This document shows positions 1 to 9,144 of a stretch of DNA of 64,000 nt, one piece after another; within the stretch, counting starts at the first letter, position 1, and each line of letters opens with the position of its first letter. Under the pieces are notes generated by a model. It was not told the DNA's origin. It worked only from the letters and a program-made list of their open reading frames with translations, and did not search any database. Where the stretch lies: assembly GCF_000243275.1 (NCBI RefSeq), contig NZ_CM001437.1, positions 2,096,128-2,160,127 on the forward strand, written 5' to 3'. Made by a program: the position numbers and the translations under genes. The DNA comes from Myroides odoratus DSM 2801. GTDB lineage: Bacteria > Bacteroidota > Bacteroidia > Flavobacteriales > Flavobacteriaceae.

Positions 1-221
1 TTGTAATCCAATGCACAGCACAATTGGTTTTACCTGCTTTTTTTGGCTAATAAAATAACGATCTGCGACTTATTTCTTTTTTTTATAAGGAAACAGAGAA
101 TTGTTTGTCCTAAAAAAATCTTCAATCAACCTATAAAAAAATAGTATCTTTACAACGAAAAGTGAGAAAATAATTCCTTCTTAATTTAGAAGGATTAATA
201 TATAAATACATAAATATATAA

Positions 222-1847
222 ATGGCTTGTACAAATTGTTCAACGAAGACAGATAGTAATGGCGTACCCAGAGGGTGTCAGAGTAAAGGAACATGCGGAA
301 CAGACAGCTGTAATAAATTAGCAGTTTTTGATTGGTTGTCAAATATGGTTTATCCAAATTCAGACAGCATCTTTGATATAGTTGAGGTTCGATTTAAGAA
401 CGGAAGAAAAGATTTTTATCGTTATCCAAGTGGAATGACAGTAGCAATGGGAGATATCGTTGCAACTGAAAGTTCTCCAGGACACGATGTGGGGATTATT
501 TCTTTAGTAGGTGAACTGGTTAAGGTTCAAATGAAAAAAAAGAAAGCAGATCCAGACGGAGAAATCCTAAAAATCTATCGTAAAGCAACACAAAAAGATA
601 TTGATATTTGGCAGGAAGTTCGCGAAAAAGAAGAACCTGTGCGAATGCGAGCAAGAGAGATTGCCATCAATTTAAACCTAGAAATGAAAATATCAGATGT
701 TGAGTTTCAGGGGGATGGATCAAAAGCTACGTTTTATTACACGGCGAGTGAGCGTGTTGATTTTAGACAGTTAATTAAAGAATTTGCTAGAGAATTTAGC
801 ATTCGAATCGAAATGAAACAGGTTGGTTTCCGACAAGAAGCAGCACGCTTAGGTGGGGTTGGATCTTGTGGAAGAGAATTGTGTTGTTCAACTTGGTTGA
901 CGGATTTCCGAAGTGTAAATACGGCTGCAGCACGTTACCAACAATTGTCACTGAATCCGCAAAAATTAGCAGGACAATGTGGGAAATTAAAATGTTGTTT
1001 AAATTTTGAATTGGATACGTATTTAGAGGCATTGAAAGATATGCCCGATTCAGATACGAAGCTAATGACAGTGAAGGGAATTGCTTTTTGCCAGAAAATA
1101 GATATTTTCAAAGGGCAAATGTGGTTTGCTTACGCGAATAACTCTGCCAATTGGTATGTGTTGTCTACCGAGCACGTAAAAGAAATCTTGGAGTTAAATG
1201 CACAGAATGAAAAAGGAAATGAACTTGAAAGTTATAGCGAGGATATTCCTTCGGATAAAGATCACTTCCAAAATGCAATAGAGCAAGATAGTGTAACGCG
1301 TTTTGATCAACCAAAACGAAAAAGAAAAAACACAAAGGCAAAAGGTAAATCTGGAGAGCGCGAGGGCAATGCACCTAGAGGGGCAGAAGCAAGAGGAAGC
1401 GAAGATAAGGAAACACCAAATGCAAGAGAAGATAGAAAACGCAGACCGAAGAATAGACCAGCCAAAAATGCGGATGGTAACGATAGACCAGTAAGCAAGG
1501 AGGGAGAACGCAAAGCGGAGGGTAGACCGGAACGTAAAACAGAAGGTCGACCAGAGCGCAAAACGGAAGATCGCAAGGAAAGAGCAGAAGGTAGACCGGA
1601 ACGTAAAACGGAAGGTCGATCAGAGCGTAAACCGGCAGATCGAAATGAAAAATCGGAAGGTAGACCTGAGGGTAGATCGGATAAAAAAGGAGGTAATAGA
1701 GAGCCTAAACCAGCGAATGAACAAGGAGCTGAGGAAAACAAAGGCAAGAATCAAAAACCGAGATCCAATAAACCGAAACAGAGAAAACCTCGACCAACGA
1801 ACCCAAATACAAACCCAACAAATAAACAAGACGGTGAAAATAAATAG
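222..1847 (+). CDS. ricT: PSP1-domain protein, RicT-like, with long basic tail
   Basis: Homologue of the PSP1/RicT (YaaT) family, whose Bacillus member is part of an iron-sulfur complex that acts in RNA processing and development. The N-terminus is Cys-rich (C3, C6, C19, C25, C30). The PSP1 core has the two family signatures CGRELCC (C216-C222) and CGKLKCC (C253-C259). From about residue 360 to the end the protein is a low-complexity Lys/Arg/Glu/Pro tail with imperfect repeats of the ERKTEGRP type, which the Bacillus proteins lack. The tail may bind RNA or other acidic partners (inference). ATG at 222 is the first start of the open frame; a TATCTTTA -7-like box lies at 145-152. gldH overlaps the 3' end by 14 bases, so the two are probably cotranscribed. 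No gene could be assigned in the first 221 bases. Confidence 0.85.
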   Translation: MACTNCSTKTDSNGVPRGCQSKGTCGTDSCNKLAVFDWLSNMVYPNSDSIFDIVEVRFKNGRKDFYRYPSGMTVAMGDIVATESSPGHDVGIISLVGELVKVQMKKKKADPDGEILKIYRKATQKDIDIWQEVREKEEPVRMRAREIAINLNLEMKISDVEFQGDGSKATFYYTASERVDFRQLIKEFAREFSIRIEMKQVGFRQEAARLGGVGSCGRELCCSTWLTDFRSVNTAAARYQQLSLNPQKLAGQCGKLKCCLNFELDTYLEALKDMPDSDTKLMTVKGIAFCQKIDIFKGQMWFAYANNSANWYVLSTEHVKEILELNAQNEKGNELESYSEDIPSDKDHFQNAIEQDSVTRFDQPKRKRKNTKAKGKSGEREGNAPRGAEARGSEDKETPNAREDRKRRPKNRPAKNADGNDRPVSKEGERKAEGRPERKTEGRPERKTEDRKERAEGRPERKTEGRSERKPADRNEKSEGRPEGRSDKKGGNREPKPANEQGAEENKGKNQKPRSNKPKQRKPRPTNPNTNPTNKQDGENK

Positions 1848-2328
1848 TCTTTATTTAGCTTTGAGTCTTTTGTTATGCTTGTTTATCAGCTGTAAACACG
1901 ATAGCAAAGTCGTTTTTGATGAGTACCAACCCACTAAAGGGGTCTGGGAGAAAAATGATGTGAAGACCTTTGTTTGGGATGTACAAGATACGTTGACGGC
2001 TCATGATTTGTTTATGAACGTCAGAGTGAATAATGATTATCCTTACAGTAATATGTTTGTGATTTTCAAAATTTACAAACCTAGTACGGCTATTGTGATT
2101 GATACGATTCAATTTCAAATGGCTGATCCAAATGGAGCACTGTTGGGTAATGGATTTTCAGACGTCAAGGAGAGTACGTTGTGGTTGAAAGAACACTACA
2201 TCTTCAACGAAACTGGAAAATACAAAATGACAGTAGAACAAGCTGTTAGAGCACTAGGGGATGTAGAAGGCGTCCCTGCCTTACCAGGAATAAGTGAAGT
2301 TGGATTGAGAATCGAAAAAGCAGAATAA
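1834..2328 (+). CDS. gldH: GldH, gliding motility lipoprotein
   Basis: A 164-residue lipoprotein of the gliding motility family found beside PSP1 and penicillin-binding protein genes in Flavobacteriia. GldH is needed for gliding and chitin use in Flavobacterium johnsoniae; its molecular role is unknown. The open frame extends upstream inside ricT, but a GTG at 1834 puts a normal lipoprotein signal at the N-terminus (VKINSLYLALSLLLCLFISC), with the lipid-attachment Cys near residue 19. The start therefore lies inside the last codons of ricT, suggesting translational coupling. The rest is a beta-rich domain with no catalytic motif visible. The next gene, a penicillin-binding protein, begins 15 bases downstream. 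Confidence 0.85.
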   Translation: MKINSLYLALSLLLCLFISCKHDSKVVFDEYQPTKGVWEKNDVKTFVWDVQDTLTAHDLFMNVRVNNDYPYSNMFVIFKIYKPSTAIVIDTIQFQMADPNGALLGNGFSDVKESTLWLKEHYIFNETGKYKMTVEQAVRALGDVEGVPALPGISEVGLRIEKAE

Positions 2329-2343
2329 GTTTTTTAAAGTTGT

Positions 2344-4644
2344 ATGAAAAACAAAAAACAAACGAATAAAAATGCCACTAATTTCAAAAAGTATGTATCT
2401 GCTTTTTGGATTGCCTTTTTTGGACTAGGGGTGGCTATTGTATTATTTTTCCTATGTGCTTCTTGGGGAGTTTTTGGAGCGATGCCTACGTTTGATGAGT
2501 TGGAAAACCCATCAAGTAATGTGGCAACCGAAATTATCTCTTCGGACGGGAAGACGATTGGGAAATTCTATCTAGAAAATCGCGTTCCTGTGAACTATGA
2601 TGATTTACCTCCTCATTTGGTGCAAGCGTTAATTGCAACAGAAGATGAGCGTTTTTATGGTCATTCTGGAATTGATGCTAGAGGAACTTTACGCGCTGTG
2701 ACTTCTGTAGGGAGTAGCGGTGGGGCAAGTACGATTACACAACAGCTAGCGAAATTGTTATTTCACGGGGAAGGATCTCGTAACCTAGCAAAGCGTATTG
2801 CACAAAAAGCAAAAGAATGGGTTATTGCAGTTAAATTAGAGCGCCAATATACCAAAGAAGAAATCTTGACGATGTATTTAAACAAAGCAGATTTCGTGAA
2901 TAATGCGGTTGGAATTCGTTCAGCAGCGAAAGTATATTTAGGTAAAGAACCGAAAGATTTAACTATTGATGAAGCCGCTATGTTAGTAGGGATGCTTCAG
3001 AATCCGGCTTATTTTAATCCTGTGCGTCGACCTGAATTAGTACAGAAAAGACGTAATGTTGTTTTGCATCAAATGGCAAAAAATGACTTCATTACAAAAG
3101 AAGAAAGTCTTCGTATGCAAGAACTTCCTTTGTCGTTACACTTTACGCCAGAAAGCCACAGAGAGGGAATTGCTACCTATTTTAGAGAGTATTTACGCGA
3201 TTATATGCGCCGTTGGGTGAAAGAAAACCCGAAAAAAGACGGAACAACATATGATATCTATAGAGATGGTCTAAAAATTTATGTTTCTATCGATTCGCGC
3301 ATGCAAAAATATGCGGAAGAAGCGGTACAAGAACACATCAGTAATTTACAAGAGGAGTTCTTCATCCAGCAAAAGAACAATAAAAACGCACCGTTTTTTA
3401 ATATTAATGATAAAGAAACAGAGGCGATTATCAATCGTGCGATGAAAACATCAGAACGTTGGCGTCAAATGAAAGAACAAGGTAAATCAGAAGAGGAAAT
3501 CTTGAATTCTTTCAAAGTGAAAACGGAGATGCGTATTTTCTCTTGGAAAGGGGAAATCGATACGGTGATGACACCAAGAGATTCGATTATTTATTACAAA
3601 CACTTCTTGCAAACAGGATTGATGTCTATGGAACCTCAAACAGGTCATATTAAGGCTTGGGTTGGAGGTATTAACTATAAACATTTCCAGTATGATCACG
3701 TAGGGCAAGGAGCAAGACAAGTAGGATCGGTATTTAAGCCGTTTGTATATGCTACAGCTATTGAGCAATTGCATTATTCTCCTTGTGATTCTATTATCGA
3801 TTCACCTTTTACAATGCCTAAAGGTAGATATGGAATTAGCCAAGATTGGTCTCCTCAGAACTCGAATAGAAGTTACAAGGGAATCATGACGTTAAAGCAA
3901 GCGTTAGCAGGATCTGTGAATACTGTTACAGCGAAGTTGATGGATAAAGTAGGGCCAAAAGCAGTTGTAAACATGACTAGAGATTTGGGTGTATCAGCAG
4001 ATATCCCACAAAGTCCAGCTATTGCGCTAGGTGCAGTTGATATTACAGTAAGTGATATGGTGGCGGCTTACAGTACGTTTGCCAACCAAGGAATTTACGT
4101 GAAACCTGTTTTCGTAACGCGAATTGAGGATAAAAATGGAGTAATCTTATTTAATGCTGTTCCAGAAACAAAAGATGTATTGAGCAAAGATGTGGCTTAC
4201 ACGGTAGTTAAACTACTGGAAGGAGTTACAGAAAGTGGTTCTGGGGTGCGTTTGAGAACGACTTGGCAAGGCCCAGGATATAAACGAGTAACAGGTCACC
4301 CTTATAAATTTACGAATCCAATTGCAGGTAAAACCGGAACCACACAGAATAACAGTGATGGTTGGTTTATTGGAATGGTGCCGAATTTAGCAACGGGTGT
4401 TTGGGTTGGTAATGACGATCGTGCTGCTCACTTTAAAACCATGCTATATGGACAAGGAGCTACGATGGCACTACCTGTTTGGGGCTTGTTTATGAATAAA
4501 TGTTACGCAGATAAAACACTACATGTTTCTAAATCTGCTTTCGAAGTTCCTGAAGGATTATCCATCCGCGTAGATTGTACAAAAATCGTACAAGAAGCCG
4601 AGACGGAAGACGAAGGACTAGACACAAATGAATTTGACTTCTAA
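2344..4644 (+). CDS. Class A penicillin-binding protein 1A (transglycosylase/transpeptidase)
   Basis: Bifunctional peptidoglycan synthase of 766 residues. One membrane anchor lies at about residues 18-45. The GT51 glycosyltransferase domain has ATEDERFYGH with catalytic Glu100, then GASTITQQLAKLLF and the QYTKEEILTMYLN segment. The transpeptidase domain has the SxxK nucleophile motif at S462-VF-K465, SVN at 524-526 and KTGT at 663-666, so all catalytic signatures are intact. It polymerises lipid II and crosslinks the stem peptides on the outer face of the inner membrane. It follows gldH closely and ends the operon at a strong terminator. In the family it would be called PBP1A or MrcA. Confidence 0.95.
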   Translation: MKNKKQTNKNATNFKKYVSAFWIAFFGLGVAIVLFFLCASWGVFGAMPTFDELENPSSNVATEIISSDGKTIGKFYLENRVPVNYDDLPPHLVQALIATEDERFYGHSGIDARGTLRAVTSVGSSGGASTITQQLAKLLFHGEGSRNLAKRIAQKAKEWVIAVKLERQYTKEEILTMYLNKADFVNNAVGIRSAAKVYLGKEPKDLTIDEAAMLVGMLQNPAYFNPVRRPELVQKRRNVVLHQMAKNDFITKEESLRMQELPLSLHFTPESHREGIATYFREYLRDYMRRWVKENPKKDGTTYDIYRDGLKIYVSIDSRMQKYAEEAVQEHISNLQEEFFIQQKNNKNAPFFNINDKETEAIINRAMKTSERWRQMKEQGKSEEEILNSFKVKTEMRIFSWKGEIDTVMTPRDSIIYYKHFLQTGLMSMEPQTGHIKAWVGGINYKHFQYDHVGQGARQVGSVFKPFVYATAIEQLHYSPCDSIIDSPFTMPKGRYGISQDWSPQNSNRSYKGIMTLKQALAGSVNTVTAKLMDKVGPKAVVNMTRDLGVSADIPQSPAIALGAVDITVSDMVAAYSTFANQGIYVKPVFVTRIEDKNGVILFNAVPETKDVLSKDVAYTVVKLLEGVTESGSGVRLRTTWQGPGYKRVTGHPYKFTNPIAGKTGTTQNNSDGWFIGMVPNLATGVWVGNDDRAAHFKTMLYGQGATMALPVWGLFMNKCYADKTLHVSKSAFEVPEGLSIRVDCTKIVQEAETEDEGLDTNEFDF

Positions 4645-4649
4645 TATTG

Positions 4650-4679
4650 AAAACGCCTTTTTTTAAAGGCGTTTTTTTT
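4650..4679 (+). terminator. Rho-independent terminator after PBP1A
   Basis: Stem AAAACGCCTTT / AAAGGCGTTTT separated by four T, followed by a T-run. It sits 5 bases after the stop codon. Confidence 0.9.
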
Positions 4680-4711
4680 ATACTTTAGAGCAGTTAATTA
4701 AACCAAAGATT

Positions 4712-5413
4712 ATGATAAACAAAAAAGTAGCCAATGTTCAGGAAGCATTAGCTGATGTTCAAGATAATATGACGATAATGCTTGGTGGTTTTGGATTGTG
4801 TGGAATACCTGAAAACTCAATCGCAGAGCTTGTTCGCAAGAATACGAAAGGCTTAACGTGTATTTCTAATAATGCAGGTGTAGATGATTTTGGTCTAGGT
4901 TTGTTGTTGCAAAAACACCAAATTGATAAGATGATTTCATCCTATGTTGGTGAAAATGCAGAGTTTGAACGTCAAATGCTGTCAGGAGAACTTAATGTTG
5001 AGTTGACTCCACAAGGAACTTTAGCAGAAAAATGTAGAGCTGCTAAGATGGGAATTCCCGCTTTTTTCACACCAGCTGGTTATGGAACGGAAGTAGCAGA
5101 AGGAAAAGAAGTACGTGTTTTCAATGGAAAACCTCATATTTTAGAAGAAGCTTTCGATGCAGATTTTGCTATTGTAAAAGCATGGAAAGGGGATGAAGCA
5201 GGGAACTTAATCTTTAAGGGAACAGCAAGAAACTTTAATGAATGTATGGCAGGTGCTGGAAAAATTACAGTTGCTGAGGTAGAAGAATTAGTGCCAATTG
5301 GATCACTAGATCCAAACGAAATTCATGTGCCTGGTATTTTTGTAAAACGTATTTTTCAAGGTGAAAAATATGAAAAGAGAATCGAACAACGCACTGTACG
5401 TCAAAGAAAGTAA
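4712..5413 (+). CDS. scoA: 3-oxoacid CoA-transferase subunit A
   Basis: Subunit A (233 residues) of succinyl-CoA:3-ketoacid CoA-transferase, which moves CoA between succinyl-CoA and acetoacetate. The N-terminal glycine-rich motif [13 protein letters not shown] lies at about residues 25-37, and the family block [14 protein letters not shown] and the [13 protein letters not shown] segment follow. Length is normal for the alpha subunit. scoB follows after 25 bases, the usual paired arrangement. Together with the homogentisate pathway genes later in the window, which yield acetoacetate, this pair could feed tyrosine carbon into acetyl-CoA (inference). Confidence 0.95.
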   Translation: MINKKVANVQEALADVQDNMTIMLGGFGLCGIPENSIAELVRKNTKGLTCISNNAGVDDFGLGLLLQKHQIDKMISSYVGENAEFERQMLSGELNVELTPQGTLAEKCRAAKMGIPAFFTPAGYGTEVAEGKEVRVFNGKPHILEEAFDADFAIVKAWKGDEAGNLIFKGTARNFNECMAGAGKITVAEVEELVPIGSLDPNEIHVPGIFVKRIFQGEKYEKRIEQRTVRQRK

Positions 5414-5438
5414 CCCACCAACCGTTTAAAGAGAAATT

Positions 5439-6095
5439 ATGTTAGATAAAGTAGGTATTGCAAAGCGAATTGCAAAAGAATTACAAGATGGATATTTTGT
5501 AAACCTAGGTATTGGTATCCCAACACTTGTGGCTAATTATGTACCAGAAGGAATGAATGTTGATTTTCAAAGTGAAAACGGCGTTTTAGGGATGGGACCA
5601 TTCCCTTATGAAGGAGAAGAGGATGCGGACTTAATTAACGCAGGAAAACAAACGATAACTACCTTAGCAGGGGCGTCTTTCTTTGATTCGTCAACGAGCT
5701 TCGGAATGATCAGAGGAAAACACGTAGACTTGACTATTTTAGGAGCGATGGAAGTTTCTGAAAAAGGAGATATTGCCAACTGGAAAATTCCAGGTAAAAT
5801 GGTAAAAGGAATGGGAGGAGCAATGGATTTAGTTGCATCTGCTGAAAATATCATCGTGGCGATGATGCACGTGAATAAAGCAGGTGAATCAAAAATCTTA
5901 AAAGAATGTTCTTTGCCATTAACGGGAGTAGGATGTGTAAAAAAGATCGTTACGGAGTTAGCCGTAATGGAAGTTACACCGAATGGAATGAAGCTTTTAG
6001 AAAGAGCACCAGGTGTTTCTGTTGAAGATATTGTCAAAGCAACAGAAGTAACACTAATTATTGAAGGAGATATTCCAGAAATGAATATAGATTAA
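5439..6095 (+). CDS. scoB: 3-oxoacid CoA-transferase subunit B
   Basis: Subunit B (218 residues) of the same CoA-transferase as scoA. The catalytic glutamate that forms the CoA thioester is Glu46 in the motif [17 protein letters not shown] lies just before it. It is intact and of normal length. It is cotranscribed with scoA and ends at a terminator shared with the convergent epimerase gene. Confidence 0.95.
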   Translation: MLDKVGIAKRIAKELQDGYFVNLGIGIPTLVANYVPEGMNVDFQSENGVLGMGPFPYEGEEDADLINAGKQTITTLAGASFFDSSTSFGMIRGKHVDLTILGAMEVSEKGDIANWKIPGKMVKGMGGAMDLVASAENIIVAMMHVNKAGESKILKECSLPLTGVGCVKKIVTELAVMEVTPNGMKLLERAPGVSVEDIVKATEVTLIIEGDIPEMNID

Positions 6096-6099
6096 ATAG

Positions 6100-6128
6100 A
6101 AAAGGAGGTTTTAAACCTCCTTTTTTTT
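6100..6128. terminator. Bidirectional terminator
   Basis: Stem AAAAGGAGGTTT / AAACCTCCTTTT with T-run on both strands, between convergent scoB and the epimerase gene. It overlaps the end of the leftward gene. Confidence 0.85.
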
Positions 6129-6921
6129 ATAGCGTTTGGTAGGGTATACCTGTTTGTTGAACAATTTTATCACCTGTAATTTTACGATAAGTTTTCCAAT
6201 CGTTTTCTCCTCGTGGAGGTAAGGTTAAATCCAATTCCTCCGCTTCTTGCGTGTAATAATCTAAGCGATTCTTGTAATGTGGAGATACCAAATTGTATAT
6301 TGCATTGTTGGTTAATCCTTGGGCAAGTAGAGCCGCTGTAAAGGCTACAATATCGCGAATGTGGATCATGTTCACGGGTAAATCGGGATTGTCTAGAACG
6401 CCACGGTTTACAATATAACGCACCGGTTTACGGTCTGGACCGAACAATCCTCCTAGGCGCAAAATGCAACTTGTGATTTCACTGGTATTCAGCAATAGTT
6501 CTTCAGCTGCTAAAATTTGCTTGCTTGTAGGATCGTTGCTGTAGTCTACACTCTCTTCTGTTACCTCATGTTCTTGAGGGCTATATACTGAAACAGAACT
6601 CATCATCATGACTTGTTGTACGCCTTGTTGTTTGAGATAAGGAATTAATCGTTCAAAACTACGGGCATACAAATCGCTTTCTTCTCCTCGAATGGGAGGA
6701 ATAGTAATGACTAATACGTCTACATCTTTTAAAAATAGTTGGATTTGTTCTTCGTCTGGCTCCTGTAAATTCACAAGATAAGGATCTATGTTTGCTGCCT
6801 GTAATTCAGGTATTTTAACCTCACTTGTTGTCGATCCTTTGATGGTGTATTGTTTATCTTGAAGGTATTGGTTTAAGTGTAAACCCAACCAACCACAGCC
6901 TAGTATTCCTATCGTTTTCAT
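6127..6921 (-). CDS. NAD(P)-binding Rossmann epimerase/SDR-family protein
   Basis: A 264-residue protein with an N-terminal dinucleotide-binding motif G8-C-G10-W-L-G13, followed by a beta-alpha-beta fold and the segment VMMMSSVSVYS typical of atypical short-chain dehydrogenases related to YeeZ and NAD-dependent epimerases. A canonical YxxxK pair is not clear, so catalytic activity on a sugar nucleotide cannot be asserted. It is monocistronic and convergent with scoB. The substrate is unknown. Confidence 0.8.
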   Translation of the reverse strand: MKTIGILGCGWLGLHLNQYLQDKQYTIKGSTTSEVKIPELQAANIDPYLVNLQEPDEEQIQLFLKDVDVLVITIPPIRGEESDLYARSFERLIPYLKQQGVQQVMMMSSVSVYSPQEHEVTEESVDYSNDPTSKQILAAEELLLNTSEITSCILRLGGLFGPDRKPVRYIVNRGVLDNPDLPVNMIHIRDIVAFTAALLAQGLTNNAIYNLVSPHYKNRLDYYTQEAEELDLTLPPRGENDWKTYRKITGDKIVQQTGIPYQTL

Positions 6922-6963
6922 CTGGCGTATCTTTTAATTAAATGCTAAAAGTAAACAATTCCT

Positions 6964-6994
6964 TTGGGGGAGTGAATTTATCTGGTGATATTTG
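6964..6994 (+). promoter_or_regulatory. Putative promoter of the phosphodiesterase gene
   Basis: TTG at 6964-6966, 20-base spacer, then GATATTTG at 6987-6994, one mismatch from the Bacteroidota -7 element TAnnTTTG. The start codon is 21 bases further on. Confidence 0.45.
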
Positions 6995-7015
6995 AAATTA
7001 TAAATTTCAGTAGAC

Positions 7016-8284
7016 ATGAAAAAATTAGCATTATCCCTGATGACTTTATTTCTCGTAGGGGGAAGTTTGTCCTTACAAGCACAAGAAATAGAGAAGCAAC
7101 TGGTTATAGAAGAAAGAAAAAACGATGCAAAGAAGGAAGAAAGCCCTTATGTTATTTTAGTTTCCTTGGATGGTTTTCGCTATGATTATATAGAAAAACA
7201 CAACGCAAAGTTTTTAGCTGAATTTGCAAGTTTGGGAACAAAGGCAGAATCGCTAATCCCTTCATATCCGTCTGTTACTTTTCCAAACCATTATTCTATT
7301 GTAACGGGGATGTATCCAGGACATCACGGTTTAGTTGGAAATACCATGTACGATAGAAATACAGAAGAGCGCTATTCATTGGGTAACGCAAAGGCTGTTA
7401 CGGATGCGAAATGGTATGGCGGAACTCCGCTATGGGTACTAGCAGAGCAACAAGGTATGTTGAGCGCTTGTTACTATTGGCCAGGGTCTGAAGCAGCGAT
7501 TCAGAAGGTATTGCCTACCTATTATTATAAATATTCAGAAAAATCAGATATTGATAGCCGTTTAGTACAAGTAAAAAACTGGTTGACTTTACCCGCTGAA
7601 AAACGACCACATTTCATTACGTTTTACATGCCTGAAGTAGATCATGCAGGGCATCAGTTTGGCCCAGACGCAGAGGAAACTACAAAAGCGGTTCAGTACG
7701 TAGATGAAGCCATGGAAAAGTTGTATACCTTAGTTAAAGATTCAGGATTGCCTATTAATTTAGTGATCGTTTCGGATCATGGGATGTTAGAATTGGATCA
7801 AAAAACGCTATTAAAATTGCCTTTCGAAGTCGATGAAAAAGAAATGGCAGTGGCTTCTAATGGAACGTATGTAAGCTTATTTATCAAGGATCCAAAGAAG
7901 ATTAAAACGTGGTATGAGCAGATAAAAAAATCCATTGATCCTAAACTAATGGAGGTGCATCTAAAAGACAATTTACCTCAAGAGTATCACTTCGGATCAA
8001 AAGATGATCGTTATAATCGAGTAGGTGATATCGTATTGACTGCGCATGCTCCGTATTACTTTACGAATAGACCTTTGGCAGGAAGTCATGGTTTTGACCC
8101 AGCAAAAGTGAAAGAAATGCACGCATTATTTATGGCTGTTGGCCCGAATATCAAAGAGAAGAATACAGTAAAATCGTTTGAGAATGTACACATTTATCCG
8201 ATGATTGCACAAATCTTAGGATTAACTATAGATGAGAAGCAAGTAGATGGAACTGGAGCTGTTGCTAAAGAGGTTTTGAAATAA
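7016..8284 (+). CDS. Secreted nucleotide pyrophosphatase/phosphodiesterase (NPP family)
   Basis: A 422-residue alkaline-phosphatase-superfamily enzyme exported by a signal peptide (cleavage near LQAQ, residue 23). Two-metal active site: LDGF with Asp52, nucleophile Thr88 in SVTFPNH, then MPEVDHAGHQFGP, VSDHGM and GSHGFDP. All metal ligands of the ectonucleotide pyrophosphatase/phosphodiesterase group are present. It would hydrolyse nucleotide or other phosphodiesters in the periplasm or outside the cell; the exact substrate is not shown. It stands alone with its own promoter and terminator. Confidence 0.9.
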   Translation: MKKLALSLMTLFLVGGSLSLQAQEIEKQLVIEERKNDAKKEESPYVILVSLDGFRYDYIEKHNAKFLAEFASLGTKAESLIPSYPSVTFPNHYSIVTGMYPGHHGLVGNTMYDRNTEERYSLGNAKAVTDAKWYGGTPLWVLAEQQGMLSACYYWPGSEAAIQKVLPTYYYKYSEKSDIDSRLVQVKNWLTLPAEKRPHFITFYMPEVDHAGHQFGPDAEETTKAVQYVDEAMEKLYTLVKDSGLPINLVIVSDHGMLELDQKTLLKLPFEVDEKEMAVASNGTYVSLFIKDPKKIKTWYEQIKKSIDPKLMEVHLKDNLPQEYHFGSKDDRYNRVGDIVLTAHAPYYFTNRPLAGSHGFDPAKVKEMHALFMAVGPNIKEKNTVKSFENVHIYPMIAQILGLTIDEKQVDGTGAVAKEVLK

Positions 8285-8314
8285 AAATTCCTTTGTTTCA
8301 CGAAATAAAGACAT

Positions 8315-8346
8315 AAAAAAACTCGATCGTTAGATCGAGTTTTTTT
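8315..8346. terminator. Bidirectional terminator
   Basis: Stem AAAAAACTCGATC / GATCGAGTTTTTT, loop GTTA. It lies between the convergent phosphodiesterase and barrel genes. Confidence 0.9.
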
Positions 8347-8349
8347 ATT

Positions 8350-9132
8350 TTAGAATTGATAACCAAAACCGAGGTTTAGGTAGATGTTGTGCATGCTAAA
8401 AGAAATGTCTTCGAAGTCTTTTTTAAACAATCGGTTTGCACCATAGCTTACATCGCTAAAAAGTCTAAAATGACTGTTTAGATTCCATTCTCCACCTGCT
8501 TGAAAGCCCCATTGAAAGCGATTTAAATCATCAGAGTAGTCAAAATCAGCTGAAGCATCATCATTAAATTCAACTTTTAGACCTGTTGGAGCATTCTCGC
8601 GTAAGTAACCGTTCGAAACATTTCCTGTAAAATTTCGATCAATTAAACCAGATAAAAAGACTCCTCCATATAAGTTCCAATTTTCAGATAAATTATAAAC
8701 GGCTGAAATAGGAAAGGTTAGATACGTATTGCTCACATTGGTGTAAACATCTCCCGTAAAGTATCCTCTACTTGGACCTTTAGCAGAATTTACTTCTATT
8801 AAGTAATTTTTCACACGTGCATCCGTCTTCATTCCTTTTTCTTCAAATCGAACCCCTAGTCGAACTCCCCATTGTTGGTTCACCCATTTTGTTGCATTGG
8901 CTTCAAACCCAGTCTGTAAACCTGGGTTGTAACTTTTTACACTGCGGATCTCACGGGGTAATCCCAAGGGAGCTGATCCTCCAATACTAAATTGAGCTTT
9001 TACTTGATAATCCATATTTTGTGTAAAAAAAGCTTGAAATTTAGAGGATGGGTTTTCTTGTGCTTCTTGTGCATATAGGGTTGTTCCTAGTACAAAGAAC
9101 AAACACCCAGAAAGGATATATTTAAAATTCAT
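8350..9132 (-). CDS. Outer-membrane beta-barrel protein (paralogue 1)
   Basis: A 260-residue protein with a signal peptide ending near LYAQ (residue 22), amphipathic beta strands and a C-terminal aromatic residue (GFGYQF), as in small outer-membrane barrels. It is closely similar along its length to the protein encoded at 10555-11376: both have the blocks FFT(Q/K)NMDYQ, FSIGGS(A/T)PLG and MKTDARVKNY. It starts 12 bases after the upstream lipoprotein gene and is surely cotranscribed with it. It may form a surface complex with that lipoprotein (inference). Substrate unknown. Confidence 0.8.
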   Translation of the reverse strand: MNFKYILSGCLFFVLGTTLYAQEAQENPSSKFQAFFTQNMDYQVKAQFSIGGSAPLGLPREIRSVKSYNPGLQTGFEANATKWVNQQWGVRLGVRFEEKGMKTDARVKNYLIEVNSAKGPSRGYFTGDVYTNVSNTYLTFPISAVYNLSENWNLYGGVFLSGLIDRNFTGNVSNGYLRENAPTGLKVEFNDDASADFDYSDDLNRFQWGFQAGGEWNLNSHFRLFSDVSYGANRLFKKDFEDISFSMHNIYLNLGFGYQF

Positions 9133-9144
9133 TTGTTTCTTTAA

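Noticed and set aside
1..221. Possible end of an upstream gene in the first 60 bases
   Set aside because: Short open frames exist on both strands (plus-strand stops near 48 and 58), but none can be tied to a family; undecidable at the window edge.
1307..1747. 146-codon minus-strand ORF opposite ricT
   Set aside because: It arises from the biased codons of the Arg/Lys/Glu repeat tail; its Ser/Leu-rich translation has no signal or motif, and the plus frame is clearly real.
5606..6037. 143-codon minus-strand ORF opposite scoB
   Set aside because: Shadow of scoB; no start context and no similarity to any pattern.
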